From assembly GCA_964478915.1 (NCBI GenBank), contig CAYZKG010000044.1, positions 1 to 19,163 on the forward strand: a DNA stretch of 19,163 nt, read 5' to 3'. The notes beneath the pieces are model-generated. The model was not told the origin of the DNA, made no database searches, and saw only the letters and a program-made list of their open reading frames with translations. This DNA is from CAYJUM01 sp964478915. Lineage in GTDB: Bacteria > Nitrospirota > Nitrospiria > Nitrospirales > Nitrospiraceae. Both the position numbers and the translations under genes were made by a program. How positions within the stretch are numbered: the stretch's first letter is position 1; each line of letters opens with the position of its first letter. Shown here in pieces: positions 1 to 7,029 of the stretch.

Positions 1-1069
1 CTGCTCCAGGATTGACTTTATCTTGTCCCGCATACTTCGGCGCCGTTCCGTGCGTAGCCTCGAACCAGGCGTGCCCGGTCACGTAATTGATGTTGGCGCC
101 CGGCGCGATGCCCAGGCCGCCAACCTGCGCCGCCAGCGCGTCCGAGATGTAGTCGCCGTTCAGGTTCATCGTGGCGATCACATCGTACTCCGCAGGCCTG
201 GTCAGGATCTGCTGGAGGAAGTTGTCGGCGATCGCGTCCTTGACCAGCAGCTTCCCGGCCGGTGGGTTCCCGCCACACGCCTCCCAGGAGATGGTCCGCT
301 CCAGGAACTCCTTCTCTGCCAACTCATACCCCCATTTCCGGAACGCTCCCTCGGTGAACTTCATAATGTTGCCCTTGTGTACGAGGGTCACGCTCTTGCG
401 GTTGTTGGCCAAAGCCCAGTTGATCGCCGCACGGACGAGCCGGGAAGTCCCCTCTTCGCTGATCGGCTTCACGCCGATCCCTGATGTCTCTGGAAACCGG
501 ATTTTCTTGATGCCCATCTCCTTTTGCAGGAACTCGATGACCTTCTTGACCTCCGGCGTACCCTTCTCCCACTCAATGCCGGCATAAATGTCCTCGCTAT
601 TTTCTCGGAAGATCACCATGTCCACCAGGTGCGGCTTCTTCACCGGCGCGGGGACCCCCTTGTACCACTTGACTGGCCGCTGACAGACATAGAGGTCCAA
701 CATCTGACGCAGCGCCACGTTGAGGCTGCGGATTCCGGTGCCAACCGGCGTCGTGAGCGGCCCCTTGATCCCCACCATGTACTCCCTCGAGGCCGCAAGT
801 GTGTCGTCGTGCAGCCAGGTGTTGGGGCCGTAGATGGCATTGGCCTTCTCCCCGGCGTAGACCTCGAACCATTCGATCCTGCGTCTGCCGCCATAAGCCT
901 TTTCGACCGCCGCATCGAAGACGCGTACAGAGGCTGCCCAGATATCCGGTCCGGTGCCATCGCCCTCGATATACAGGAGGATCGGATTGTCCGGGACGTT
1001 CAGTTTTCCGTTCGGCCCCATGGTGATTTTCTTGCCCCTTGTCGGTGGGACTAGTCTGACGTAGGACAT
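1..1069 (-). CDS. icd: Isocitrate dehydrogenase, NADP-type (partial, 3' end beyond the window)
   Basis: This TCA-cycle enzyme oxidatively decarboxylates isocitrate to 2-oxoglutarate with NADP+ in the cytoplasm. About 356 codons are visible, and the C-terminal part (about 60 residues in the roughly 416-residue E. coli enzyme) lies beyond base 1. The sequence follows E. coli Icd closely: GKKIT near the N-terminus, IEGDGTGPD, IKGPLTTPVGTGIRSLNVALRQ (containing the serine that AceK phosphorylates in E. coli), FRENSEDIYAGIEW, LVHKGNIMKFTEGAF, MNLNGDYISDALAAQVGG, and HGTAPKYAGQDKVNPG. The Lys-Tyr pair in APKYAG corresponds to the NADP-specificity residues of the E. coli enzyme. The ATG at 1069 is chosen because it keeps the conserved N-terminus and has GAAGGAG about 9 nt upstream. 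A later in-frame ATG at 1021 would remove conserved residues. It is 84 nt downstream of a response-regulator gene, with no obvious terminator between them. Confidence 0.97.
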   Translation of the reverse strand, partial: MSYVRLVPPTRGKKITMGPNGKLNVPDNPILLYIEGDGTGPDIWAASVRVFDAAVEKAYGGRRRIEWFEVYAGEKANAIYGPNTWLHDDTLAASREYMVGIKGPLTTPVGTGIRSLNVALRQMLDLYVCQRPVKWYKGVPAPVKKPHLVDMVIFRENSEDIYAGIEWEKGTPEVKKVIEFLQKEMGIKKIRFPETSGIGVKPISEEGTSRLVRAAINWALANNRKSVTLVHKGNIMKFTEGAFRKWGYELAEKEFLERTISWEACGGNPPAGKLLVKDAIADNFLQQILTRPAEYDVIATMNLNGDYISDALAAQVGGLGIAPGANINYVTGHAWFEATHGTAPKYAGQDKVNPGA

Positions 1070-1153
1070 GGCTTCATCACTCCTTCGTTCAGGGTTGATC
1101 GCTTCTTTTCCCGTCTCCCGCTTCTGCGAACAGCCTCTTCCGCGCGGGGCGTT

Positions 1154-1558
1154 TCACTGTTTCGCCGCTTGGCCACCTGGAGCGCACCAGGGGACGAGAG
1201 CCCGGGCGAGCTCCTTACGTTCGATCGGCTTGCTGAGGCAGCACTGTGCGCCAGTGTGAGCCAAATATTCCCGCAAGTCCGGGTTCAGCATGGCGCTCAT
1301 CATGATGACCGGTAACTCGCTCATGCGCCGTTTGATTTCCAGCAGCGTCTCCACCCCGTCCATGGTCGGCATCACGACATCGAGCAGCACCACATCCACC
1401 CGCCAACGCTCAAGGATGTCCAATGCTTCCGGGCCTGAGGCCGCTGTGAGCGCCTTACAATGCCAGGCTGAGATCACGTCGCGCATGAACTCCCGCACGT
1501 CCGAATCATCGTCAACGATCAGAACGCACGGCTTGCGTCTAAGAAATCGGCTTGCCAA
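1154..1558 (-). CDS. Single-domain response regulator (CheY-like receiver)
   Basis: A 134-residue protein that consists of one receiver domain and no output domain. The acidic pocket is VDDD (residues 15-18), the phospho-acceptor is Asp60 in LLDVVMPTMDG, the switch Ser is residue 88 in IMMSAM, and the conserved Lys is residue 110 in LSKPIE. It should accept phosphate from an unidentified histidine kinase and signal through protein contacts. The start is a TTG at 1558, chosen because AAGGAGG sits 6 nt upstream and the receiver fold begins a few residues later; no ATG gives a complete domain. It lies 63 nt downstream of the lectin-like gene and 84 nt upstream of icd, all on the same strand, so co-transcription is possible. 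No cognate kinase is adjacent. The family is certain; the pathway is unknown. Confidence 0.93.
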   Translation of the reverse strand: MASRFLRRKPCVLIVDDDSDVREFMRDVISAWHCKALTAASGPEALDILERWRVDVVLLDVVMPTMDGVETLLEIKRRMSELPVIMMSAMLNPDLREYLAHTGAQCCLSKPIERKELARALVPWCAPGGQAAKQ

Positions 1559-1621
1559 CGTCGCCTCCTTATCCTCATCTGAGGTTTCTTGCTCTGTCGT
1601 CCCTGGCCTCTTCCTGTTGTC

Positions 1622-2362
1622 TCAATAGGCGGCTGGCGCCGAGAGCGGCTGATTCGTCACCAGCTTCAGCACACGGAATTTGTCAAACCGCACGGTCGCC
1701 TGCCCGTGCGCCACGAGTCCGATCCGGCCGACCTCGGGCAGAATCTCATCAGCAACCACCAGCGCCTCGCGGCCATTCACGAACACCTCGAGGCGCGGCT
1801 TGCTCACGTGGGCGAAGTTGCTCCGCTGTACCCGAAGCCCCTGCCAGGCGCGGGGGTCCCCTGTGATCGGCGCATGTCCCACGACCGCTGCCTGGCCCTG
1901 CACGACCCGGTACAGGGTCACCGTGCCGGGGTCACCGCCGACCATGACCGCAAAGAAGTCCTCTCCTTCGCGAGCCATGAGCGCGATGCCGGCCTCTCCC
2001 TGTCCCGGCGCGTCATCGAACCGCATCTGCACCGTGGCATCGGGGAACTCGAAGCCCGCGATGTCGGTCACCAGGAGTTCGAAGCATCCGGGAGCTGAGC
2101 AGCTCGACCGATGGCCAAGCACATTCGGGAGGCTGGGCGCGGCCGGATCGGTCTGGACCTGCCAGGCACCGGCGGTCCTCTCGCCGAGACTCAGCGCCGA
2201 GAAGCCCTGTGGCAGCCCGCCCGGTGGGTCGCTGTCGAAGTCCCACACGCGGAGAAGATCCTGGGGCGGCGGCTTGGCGTGGACCGCCACATCGAGCACC
2301 TCCGGCGAGCGCGGCGGCGCCGGCAGCGCGATCTGGCTCCCTTCCGGCACCAATGCCTTCAC
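1622..2362 (-). CDS. Lectin/glucanase-like beta-sandwich protein, translationally coupled to the upstream gene
   Basis: A 246-residue protein read from a GTG at 2362. The GTG overlaps the TGA of the upstream gene (GTGA), and no good Shine-Dalgarno is visible, which suggests reinitiation after the upstream gene. From about residue 30 the sequence has the look of a concanavalin A-like (LamG/DUF1080-type) beta-sandwich: VWDFDSDPPGGLPQGF, then WQVQTDPAAPS, VQMRFDDAP, AGIALMAREGEDFFAVMV, RLEVFVNGREALVV, GRIGLVAHGQATVRFDKF. Such domains often bind carbohydrate or sit on secreted proteins. No signal peptide is visible on this reading, whereas the upstream gene has one. The reading frame remains open upstream to 2455, but that part overlaps the upstream gene out of frame and is discarded. 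A single gene broken by a -1/+1 frameshift at about 2360 is an alternative reading. Confidence 0.75.
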   Translation of the reverse strand: MKALVPEGSQIALPAPPRSPEVLDVAVHAKPPPQDLLRVWDFDSDPPGGLPQGFSALSLGERTAGAWQVQTDPAAPSLPNVLGHRSSCSAPGCFELLVTDIAGFEFPDATVQMRFDDAPGQGEAGIALMAREGEDFFAVMVGGDPGTVTLYRVVQGQAAVVGHAPITGDPRAWQGLRVQRSNFAHVSKPRLEVFVNGREALVVADEILPEVGRIGLVAHGQATVRFDKFRVLKLVTNQPLSAPAAY

Positions 2363-3363
2363 GAGATCATTGCCTGCGCGGCGATGAGCCGATCCACCGG
2401 GTCGCGGGCGAGCGCCTGCGCCTCTGTGGCTTCCCGACGCGCTTGGGCAACCCACGGATGGTCATACCGGCGGTCCCAGGCTACCCACTGAATTCGATCC
2501 CAGGCCATCTCGGCAAGCACCTGGCCGCGGCGAGGGTCATCCGGCGCGAGGCGCGCCAGCAAGGCCTCATGGGCAGCCAGCGCCGTGGAGGCATCGTTGT
2601 TCCACCGAGAGAGCGCGCCGAGCTGGCGGGTGATCTCGAACGTCTCCCGTCCTCCCCGCCCGGCGAGCTCCAAAGCCCGGAGCGCCCCATACAGCGCTTC
2701 GGCCGTGGACGAGTGACCAACGGCCACCTCGGCCAGTTCCTGCCGCCAGGTCAGTGCCTGCAGATTCCAGTACAATTCTGCGAGACGGAGGGTTGTCTCC
2801 TCATCGCGGGACGAGATGCCGCTCCTGCTGAGCCCTTCGCGTAAAAAGACCGTGTACAGATCCTGGCCCAGCATCTCGTTGACTTCCGGATCCCCAGGGT
2901 CTAGGCGCAGCAGCCTCGTCAGCAGCACGGTGCGCTCGGGCGAGAGCGAGAGACCTCTGACTCGTTGCAGCGTGGCGGCATAGACATCAGCTGCCTGAGC
3001 CCTCTCCCACCAGCGAGCCGACCCCGGCACCAATCCGCTGGCCAACTCTGTCTCCGTGGATCGTTCATCCGGTCGCTGGAAGGCGCGCCCGATCTCGTGC
3101 GCGTATCCGCCGCGGGCGCCTGGAATCGCCGGCGCATCCGGGAGCGCTTCGTCCAGCACCGCCTCATCTGTCGGGTAGCGATGCTGTCGCAGCCCCGTTA
3201 TGACGATGACCCGGACCACCACCTCTCTCACCGGTGCGTAGCGGCGGATCGCCCCGCGCGCCACGCGGTCCTCTTTGGCCGCAACCTCGGCCACCGTCGT
3301 CAACAGTACGGCCATCAGGAGTCCGATCACCCCACGGGCTGTCTCACGCATCCGATGCCTCAT
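2359..3363 (-). CDS. Exported helical-repeat-like protein of unknown function
   Basis: A 334-residue protein starting at the ATG at 3363. It begins with a probable signal peptide or membrane anchor: a basic stretch MRHRMRETARG, a hydrophobic core IGLLMAVLLTTV, and AEVAA as a possible cleavage area. The rest is rich in Leu, Ala, Arg and Glu with many predicted helices (for example LTRLLRLDPGDPEVNEMLGQDLY and ALLARLAPDDPRRGQVLAEMAW), which resembles TPR-like solenoids, although I do not recognise a named family. Start choice is uncertain: ATG 3351 (GAGG about 7 nt upstream) also gives a good signal peptide, and the frame is open to an ATG at 3417, which would place about 20 extra residues before the signal. 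It ends in TGA at 2359, overlapping the GTG start of the lectin-like gene. The pair probably acts together at the cell envelope. Confidence 0.72.
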   Translation of the reverse strand: MRHRMRETARGVIGLLMAVLLTTVAEVAAKEDRVARGAIRRYAPVREVVVRVIVITGLRQHRYPTDEAVLDEALPDAPAIPGARGGYAHEIGRAFQRPDERSTETELASGLVPGSARWWERAQAADVYAATLQRVRGLSLSPERTVLLTRLLRLDPGDPEVNEMLGQDLYTVFLREGLSRSGISSRDEETTLRLAELYWNLQALTWRQELAEVAVGHSSTAEALYGALRALELAGRGGRETFEITRQLGALSRWNNDASTALAAHEALLARLAPDDPRRGQVLAEMAWDRIQWVAWDRRYDHPWVAQARREATEAQALARDPVDRLIAAQAMIS

Positions 3364-3479
3364 CGCCCTCAGCCGCCACATGGCGGCGGTGCAAGCCGGA
3401 TTCCTGTTCTCCGCCACATCCGCACACAGGCGCGACGCAGGTGCTCACCGCGCATCCGAGCATGCCAGGCTCTCTCAAC

Positions 3480-3533
3480 AAAAAAGCCAGCCGGCGCATC
3501 CAGGACCATGAGCGGATGCAACCCGACTGGCTT
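3480..3533 (-). terminator. Rho-independent terminator hairpin in the leader region of the 3363 gene
   Basis: On the minus strand, arms AAGCCAG (3533-3527) and CTGGCTT (3490-3484) pair. The stem extends through CGG/CCG and GGATGC/GCATCC with small internal bulges, and is followed by a run of six T (3485-3480). This is a complete intrinsic-terminator form for leftward transcription. No minus-strand protein gene lies immediately to its right (the neighbour at 3792-4193 is on the plus strand). The transcript it ends is therefore either an untranslated leader or small RNA of up to about 250 nt, or it is an attenuator of the gene starting at 3363. The adjacent minus-strand sequence, 3572-3540, also folds (GATCGGC pairs with GCCGGTC). 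The rest of 3364-3791 shows no gene that I can support, apart from the promoter at 3777. Confidence 0.6.
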
Positions 3534-3776
3534 GTACTGCGACCGGCCTTGGCGTTTCGCTAGCCGATCACCCTACGATGCCAATTTGCTTGAGGTGGCT
3601 CTCCGTGCCATCCAAACATGATGGGGGCAAGGAGCACCAGTCTCATCACAACAGGCGCTACCTCTACCAAATCACGACGTCATTATCAAGCGGGCATTTG
3701 ACCCATCTCCGGGGCCGGAAGACCCATCTGAGCTGCCTCTGCAGCACTCCTGCTTCCGGGATCGCCGACGTTCCGA

Positions 3777-3782
3777 TATAAT
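3777..3782 (+). promoter_or_regulatory. Perfect -10 box placed for a leaderless mRNA
   Basis: TATAAT ends 9 nt before the ATG of the MpsC-like gene, so transcription would start about 0-3 nt before the ATG. No Shine-Dalgarno sequence precedes the ATG. The -35 region (around 3754-3759, TTCCGG) is poor. The TATA box could also serve the opposite strand, because it lies in a near-palindrome, CGATATAATCG. Confidence 0.45.
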
Positions 3783-3791
3783 CGTCTGACC

Positions 3792-4193
3792 ATGGAGCAC
3801 CGGCACGGCAAACCGAGACCCACGAGTCAAGCGCCCACCAAGGGCGAGCTCGAGGCCTCGGTTCGAAACGCGGTTATCAAATTTGAACAGGAACTTATGG
3901 GTCGCGGCCCGAACGACGTGAGGGCGTGCATCGTGGGCGATCTCGTTGTCATTCGGCTGCGAGGCGTCCTCACTGCTGCGGAGCGGCAGCTTGCCAAAAC
4001 CGCCGATGGCGTGGAGATGGTGAAGCGGCTCCGCCAGACGCTGATCGCGCAGGGTCGGGACAAGCTTTGCGAGCAGATGAGCGACATCACCGGGGCAAAG
4101 GTCACGGCCCTGTTCACCGATATTGACACGTTCCTTGGAGAGCGGATCTTCGTCTTCGCGTTGGACCGCGATCTGGAAGCCACGCTGCGCTGA
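3792..4193 (+). CDS. MpsC / DUF2294 family protein
   Basis: A 133-residue soluble protein of the DUF2294 family, also called the Na+-translocating membrane-potential-generating system MpsC domain. Family hallmarks are visible: KGELEASVRNAVIKFEQELMGRGPNDVRACIVGDLVVIRLRGVLT with the GRGP(x)DVR motif (about residues 37-43), TAAERQLA, LRQTL, and a C-terminal ITGAKVTALFTDIDTFLGERIFVFAL. In Staphylococcus, MpsC is encoded with MpsAB, a dissolved-inorganic-carbon uptake system; here it stands alone, so its role is not inferable. The start is the only ATG upstream of the conserved region; it has no SD, and the message is probably leaderless. It converges with the OmpA-type gene, and the 76 nt between them hold no clear terminator. 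Confidence 0.88.
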   Translation: MEHRHGKPRPTSQAPTKGELEASVRNAVIKFEQELMGRGPNDVRACIVGDLVVIRLRGVLTAAERQLAKTADGVEMVKRLRQTLIAQGRDKLCEQMSDITGAKVTALFTDIDTFLGERIFVFALDRDLEATLR

Positions 4194-4269
4194 ATCGTCC
4201 CCTCAGCTTCTCCATCGTCGCCTCCCTGAGCGTGAGCCGAGGAACCCGTGGATAATCAAGCCGGGTAAG

Positions 4270-5616
4270 TCAGGGCTTTATCTGGGACATGATGTCGGAG
4301 AGGTCCTTGGGGTACAGCACGATCTCAATCCGCCGATTCGCTGTCCGCCCTTCCTCCGTGTCGTTGCTCGCGATGGGGCGCGTATCCGCATAGCCGACGG
4401 CGCTCAAACTGGTGCGATCCACTCCGCCTTCCTCAATGAGATAACGGACCACGCTGGTGGCCCGAGCGGTGGAGAGCTCCCAGTTGGTCGGAAACCGCTC
4501 CCTGAGCTTCACGCCGATCGGCACGTTGTCGGTATGCCCCTCGATCCGAATCTGCTTATCCGTGACGGTCTTCAGCACCTCGCTGAGCTGCTTGAGCACT
4601 TTGAGGCCTGCGGGCTTCACTTGGCCTTGCCCGGACTCAAAGAGCACGCGATCCACCATGTTGATGGTCAGGCGGTCACGGAATTGCCTGATTCTGACGT
4701 CGCCCTTGGCGATTTCCTCCTGAAGGGACTTGGCCAGTTCACCCTGCGTGGCGGTCAGCCGCTGGATCTCGGCCTCTTTGGCAAGCCGCTCCTGCTCCAG
4801 GCGGGTCTTTTGCGTCTCTTCGGCCTTCAGCCGTTCTTCCAGGAGGTGGGCCTGAGCCAGGAGGCGCCCGAGCTCCTGCCGCAAGTTTCCCACCTCCTGG
4901 TCGCGCTCTTTGAGACGCACTTCGAGGTCGGTCACCCGCGCCGCGGCTGTCTCGAGATCTCCGGCGCGTTTTTGCAGGCGAGCGATCTCTTCTTTTGCGG
5001 TGGTGGTCCCGGTCATGAGCCGCTGCTTGTCCTCGCGGAGCGTGGCCACTTTCAACTGCTCGGCCGAGAGCCTCACCTCCAGATCCCTCGCCTGGTTCCG
5101 GCTCTCGGCGATCTCCTTTTCCCCCGCGGCGATGCGAACCTGCGCCGCCGCCAAAGCCTTCTTTGTATTCGCGAGGTCTTGCTGGACGGTCTCCAATTGA
5201 CGTTGAAGCTCATCAAGCTTCGTCTGAACGATGTCGCGTTCGCGTCTCAACTCGCCGCTGATCTGGATGATCTTCTCGTGCTCATCCCGAAGTTTACCGA
5301 GCTGCGTCTCGATCTGCCGGCGTCCTTCCCGCTCGCTATCGAGAGTTTTTTGCGTGGTCTCGAGCGTCTGCTGGGCTTTCGACAACGCGGCCTGTACCGT
5401 CAGCAATTCATTTGAGGCGGCATTCTTCTCTTGCTGGAGAGCCTCCATCTGGGCAGAGGATTGCTTCTTAAAGGTCGCAAATGCGGAAGATGTTTCAGCG
5501 AGGTCTTTTCGAGCCCCTTCCAACTCCGCAACCGTCTGCAGATGCTTGCCTTGGCTGACACATCCCATCATCATCGCTGCACACGTCAGAACCGCCGCCT
5601 TCGTTGCAGCCTTCAT
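4270..5616 (-). CDS. OmpA-family lipoprotein with a long coiled coil
   Basis: A 448-residue envelope protein. Residues 1-19 form a lipoprotein signal with lipobox MMGC (Cys19). Residues about 25-310 are a continuous heptad-rich, Glu/Gln/Lys/Arg/Leu coiled coil. Residues about 322-435 are an OmpA/MotB peptidoglycan-binding domain: VLFESGQGQVKPAG, RIEGHTDNVPIG (Asp363 of the GHTDN motif), NWELSTARATSVVRYL, LSAVGYADTRPIASN, and GRTANRRIEIVL (the Arg that contacts diaminopimelate in family members). It is likely anchored in the outer membrane and linked to peptidoglycan through the long rod, as a structural spacer. The ATG at 5616 has GGAGAGG about 4 nt upstream. A weak sigma-70-type -10 (TATCAT, near 5645-5650) lies upstream. 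The family is certain; the specific partner is unknown. Confidence 0.93.
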   Translation of the reverse strand: MKAATKAAVLTCAAMMMGCVSQGKHLQTVAELEGARKDLAETSSAFATFKKQSSAQMEALQQEKNAASNELLTVQAALSKAQQTLETTQKTLDSEREGRRQIETQLGKLRDEHEKIIQISGELRRERDIVQTKLDELQRQLETVQQDLANTKKALAAAQVRIAAGEKEIAESRNQARDLEVRLSAEQLKVATLREDKQRLMTGTTTAKEEIARLQKRAGDLETAAARVTDLEVRLKERDQEVGNLRQELGRLLAQAHLLEERLKAEETQKTRLEQERLAKEAEIQRLTATQGELAKSLQEEIAKGDVRIRQFRDRLTINMVDRVLFESGQGQVKPAGLKVLKQLSEVLKTVTDKQIRIEGHTDNVPIGVKLRERFPTNWELSTARATSVVRYLIEEGGVDRTSLSAVGYADTRPIASNDTEEGRTANRRIEIVLYPKDLSDIMSQIKP

Positions 5617-5702
5617 GCGTCCTCTCCTCTTCTAGGAACGCCGAATGATATCAGAAAAGGACTTCGTTCGAACACCGACTCATCGCCATTCGATGAAGCG
5701 GC

Positions 5703-6014
5703 CTATCGGGAGCCTTTGACGGCCGTGATTGAAATCACGTGACCGTCCGTCGCCACGCGCGCCTCGACCTTGCCGCCGGCCTTAAAGGGACCGCGCAGCT
5801 TCGTATCATTCGTGATGGCTAAGCGCAGCTCGTTGCCGGCGCTGTCCTTCACCACCGCGAATCTGCCCTCGACGCCGAGCAGCTCGCCGGTCACGATTTC
5901 GTGAACCTGGGACCGCGGTCTGGCCGGTTTACGCTCCGCGGCAAGCACCGCTGCTGCAGCCTCCCCGGCCAGAAGCAGCGCAAGGAGCAGCGCGCTGATC
6001 AATTTCAGGTTCAT
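5703..6014 (-). CDS. Small secreted beta-barrel-like protein (paralogue of the 6167-6475 gene)
   Basis: A 103-residue protein: signal peptide MNLKLISALLLALLLAGEAAAA, a short basic Pro/Arg linker, then about 60 residues of alternating beta-strands (VTGELLGVEGRFAVVK, NELRLAITNDTKL, KAGGKVEARVATDGHVISI). It aligns along its full mature length with the product of 6167-6475 (VQGELLKIEGEFYIVK ... KAGQKIDAQVLPDGHVLTI) and more distantly with the duplicated 86-residue proteins. The pattern suggests a small OB-like or SH3-like periplasmic domain; I do not know a biochemical activity. ATG 6014 is preferred over the overlapping GTG at 6017, but neither has a clear SD. A 10-codon ORF (MRKALLVSAR, from 6046) ends just before it and could aid initiation. 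It lies 150 nt downstream of its paralogue, separated by a strong hairpin at 6097-6130. Confidence 0.85.
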   Translation of the reverse strand: MNLKLISALLLALLLAGEAAAAVLAAERKPARPRSQVHEIVTGELLGVEGRFAVVKDSAGNELRLAITNDTKLRGPFKAGGKVEARVATDGHVISITAVKGSR

Positions 6015-6096
6015 CACTAGCGAGCCGATACGAGAAGGGCCTTTCTCATCTTGAGAGTCATGGGATGGACGAACGGAGGGAATTTAAGGCGGGAAT

Positions 6097-6130
6097 GGGT
6101 CAGACCGGACGCTCCGGCCCGGTCTGACCC
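6097..6130. repeat. Perfect 12-bp-stem hairpin (GGGTCAGACCGG / CCGGTCTGACCC)
   Basis: The arms at 6097-6108 and 6119-6130 are perfect reverse complements, with a 10-base loop. No T-run follows on either strand, so it is not a classical intrinsic terminator. The core GGGTCAGACC resembles the palindromic REP-type units that REP-associated (Y1) transposases mobilise in many bacteria; this is a resemblance only. Because it lies between two co-directional secreted-protein genes, it may instead stabilise the 3' end of the upstream message or reduce read-through. Confidence 0.7.
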
Positions 6131-6166
6131 TCCTGGGGCAACCCACGAACAGCATGGCTAGGCGAA

Positions 6167-6475
6167 CTACTGTAACGCGGCAAAAATCGTGAGGACATGG
6201 CCGTCCGGCAACACCTGCGCGTCAATCTTCTGGCCGGCCTTGACACGAGCATCAACGACGCTTTCCTTGTTGACACGCAGGCGCACTTCTTTGCCTCCAG
6301 CCTCCTTCACGATATAGAACTCGCCTTCGATCTTCAGCAACTCACCCTGCACGACGCGGACCCCCGAAGACGGCTGCGAAGAAGTTGCCGGGTCGGCCGC
6401 AGCCGTGACACCTCCGGCCCACGCCATAAGAGTTAGCACGATCACCGCGCTGAGGCAAGCGATGAGGGATTTCAT
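6167..6475 (-). CDS. Small secreted beta-barrel-like protein
   Basis: A 102-residue protein with signal peptide MKSLIACLSAVIVLTLMAWAGGVTAAA, a Ser/Pro-rich linker, and a beta-rich domain from about residue 38 (VVQGELLKIEGEFYIVK, KEVRLRVNKESVVDARVKAGQKIDAQVLPDGHVLTIF). It is probably periplasmic. ATG 6475 is chosen because AAAGG lies 7 nt upstream; the TTG at 6481 falls too close to that site. It starts 38 nt downstream of the stop of the proline-rich gene at 6514-6723, so both are likely one transcript from the sigma-54 promoter at 6798. The gene at 5703 encodes a clear paralogue, and the 12471 and 13182 genes encode remote ones. The function is unknown. Confidence 0.87.
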   Translation of the reverse strand: MKSLIACLSAVIVLTLMAWAGGVTAAADPATSSQPSSGVRVVQGELLKIEGEFYIVKEAGGKEVRLRVNKESVVDARVKAGQKIDAQVLPDGHVLTIFAALQ

Positions 6476-6513
6476 GCTCAAGCCTTTCGCTGAATGTCGG
6501 GACGGTCCCGTGG

Positions 6514-6723
6514 CTACTTCCCGCCCTTGTCGTCCTTCTTCTCGTCCGTCGGGCCACTTGGGTCAGCCTGGAACACCTTCGGCTCACCGGGCGGCTTCGG
6601 GGCCGGGACCGGATCGGTCGGGGCCGGAACAGGGGGCGGGGCCGGTTCACCCTGTGAGAAAACCGTCGCGGTCCCGAAGCTCAAGAACGAGGCAAACGCC
6701 AGCATTCCTATGAACTGCTTCAT
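6514..6723 (-). CDS. Short secreted proline-rich protein
   Basis: A 69-residue protein. The first 24 residues are a signal peptide (MKQFIGMLAFASFLSFGTATVFSQ). The mature part is low-complexity and probably disordered: EPAPPPVPAPTDPVPAPKP followed by a charged C-terminal tail (DEKKDDKGGK). There are no cysteines and no recognisable domain. The ATG at 6723 has AGGAGG about 8 nt upstream. It is the first gene after a sigma-54 promoter (6798-6813) with the conserved upstream repeat, and it leads an operon with the secreted beta-barrel-like gene at 6475. The frame stays open upstream to 6789, but that extension covers the untranslated leader and is rejected. A periplasmic spacer or stress-induced envelope role is inference only. 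Confidence 0.83.
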   Translation of the reverse strand: MKQFIGMLAFASFLSFGTATVFSQGEPAPPPVPAPTDPVPAPKPPGEPKVFQADPSGPTDEKKDDKGGK

Positions 6724-6796
6724 GGCATACCCTCCTAGTTGGTGGTTGAGAGACGCGGGCGACCTCACCATGAGACCACCCGTCAACATCTGATGA

Positions 6797-6813
6797 AAGC
6801 AATCCCTGTACCT
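6797..6813 (-). promoter_or_regulatory. Sigma-54 promoter of the 6723 operon
   Basis: On the minus strand, AGGTACAGGGATTGCT has GG (6812-6811) and GC (6800-6799) separated by exactly 10 bases, the defining -24/-12 spacing. The predicted start near 6787 leaves a leader of about 64 nt. The block GGGATTGCT is shared with the promoters at 12840 and 13531. Confidence 0.75.
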
Positions 6814-6847
6814 AAAAGGCAGGCGGCCTCGCTAGGCGGAAAGCGGC

Positions 6848-7015
6848 TGATTTTTCAACGGGCTACTGGCGAGGTGGACCAGAACACTCGTCTCGGCACG
6901 TCAAGAATTGAGAACGGGTTGTACGTTGCCAAATGGACTTCGCGCGCAAGCCGCCGTGCTATTTGAAGAATCGGTGGCCGAGCGAAATGACTGCGGGAGG
7001 ACAGCTTGTCCGCGA
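6848..7015. repeat. Conserved intergenic repeat, copy A (candidate activator-binding region)
   Basis: One of four degenerate copies. Landmarks in order on the plus strand: ATTTTTCAA (6850-6858), AACGGGTTGTACG (6913-6925), AAGCCGCCGTG (shared with copy B), and the palindrome GGACAGCTTGTCC (6999-7011). The palindrome is about 187 nt upstream of the -24 element at 6812, a normal distance for an NtrC-family enhancer site. The AT-rich patch is about 38 nt upstream of the -24 element and could be a DNA-bending site. Its minus strand reads AATCAGCCGCTTT, a partial match to the IHF consensus. Confidence 0.65.
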
Positions 7016-7029
7016 GGGTCAGCGAACTC

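Noticed and set aside
3480..3600. c-di-GMP-I riboswitch
   Set aside because: The hallmark CACGCACAGGGCAAACC and GACGCAAAGCC blocks are absent.
3540..3640. Possible sigma-54 promoter upstream of the 3363 gene (TGGCACGGAGAGC on the minus strand)
   Set aside because: GG and GC are only 8 bases apart, not 10, and no enhancer-like palindrome is nearby.
4123..5415. Long plus-strand ORF (430 codons) opposite the OmpA-type gene
   Set aside because: It is an antisense shadow of the coiled-coil region; the minus-strand product has clear lipobox and OmpA motifs, while this one has no domain or RBS.
5703..6723. PEP-CTERM proteins under a PrsK/PrsR-like system
   Set aside because: None of the small secreted proteins has a PEP motif followed by a hydrophobic helix and basic tail.
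6848..7015. CRISPR array or insertion sequence formed by the intergenic repeats
   Set aside because: The copies are long, degenerate and dispersed, each tied to a promoter. There are no spacers, no transposase gene, and no target-site duplications.
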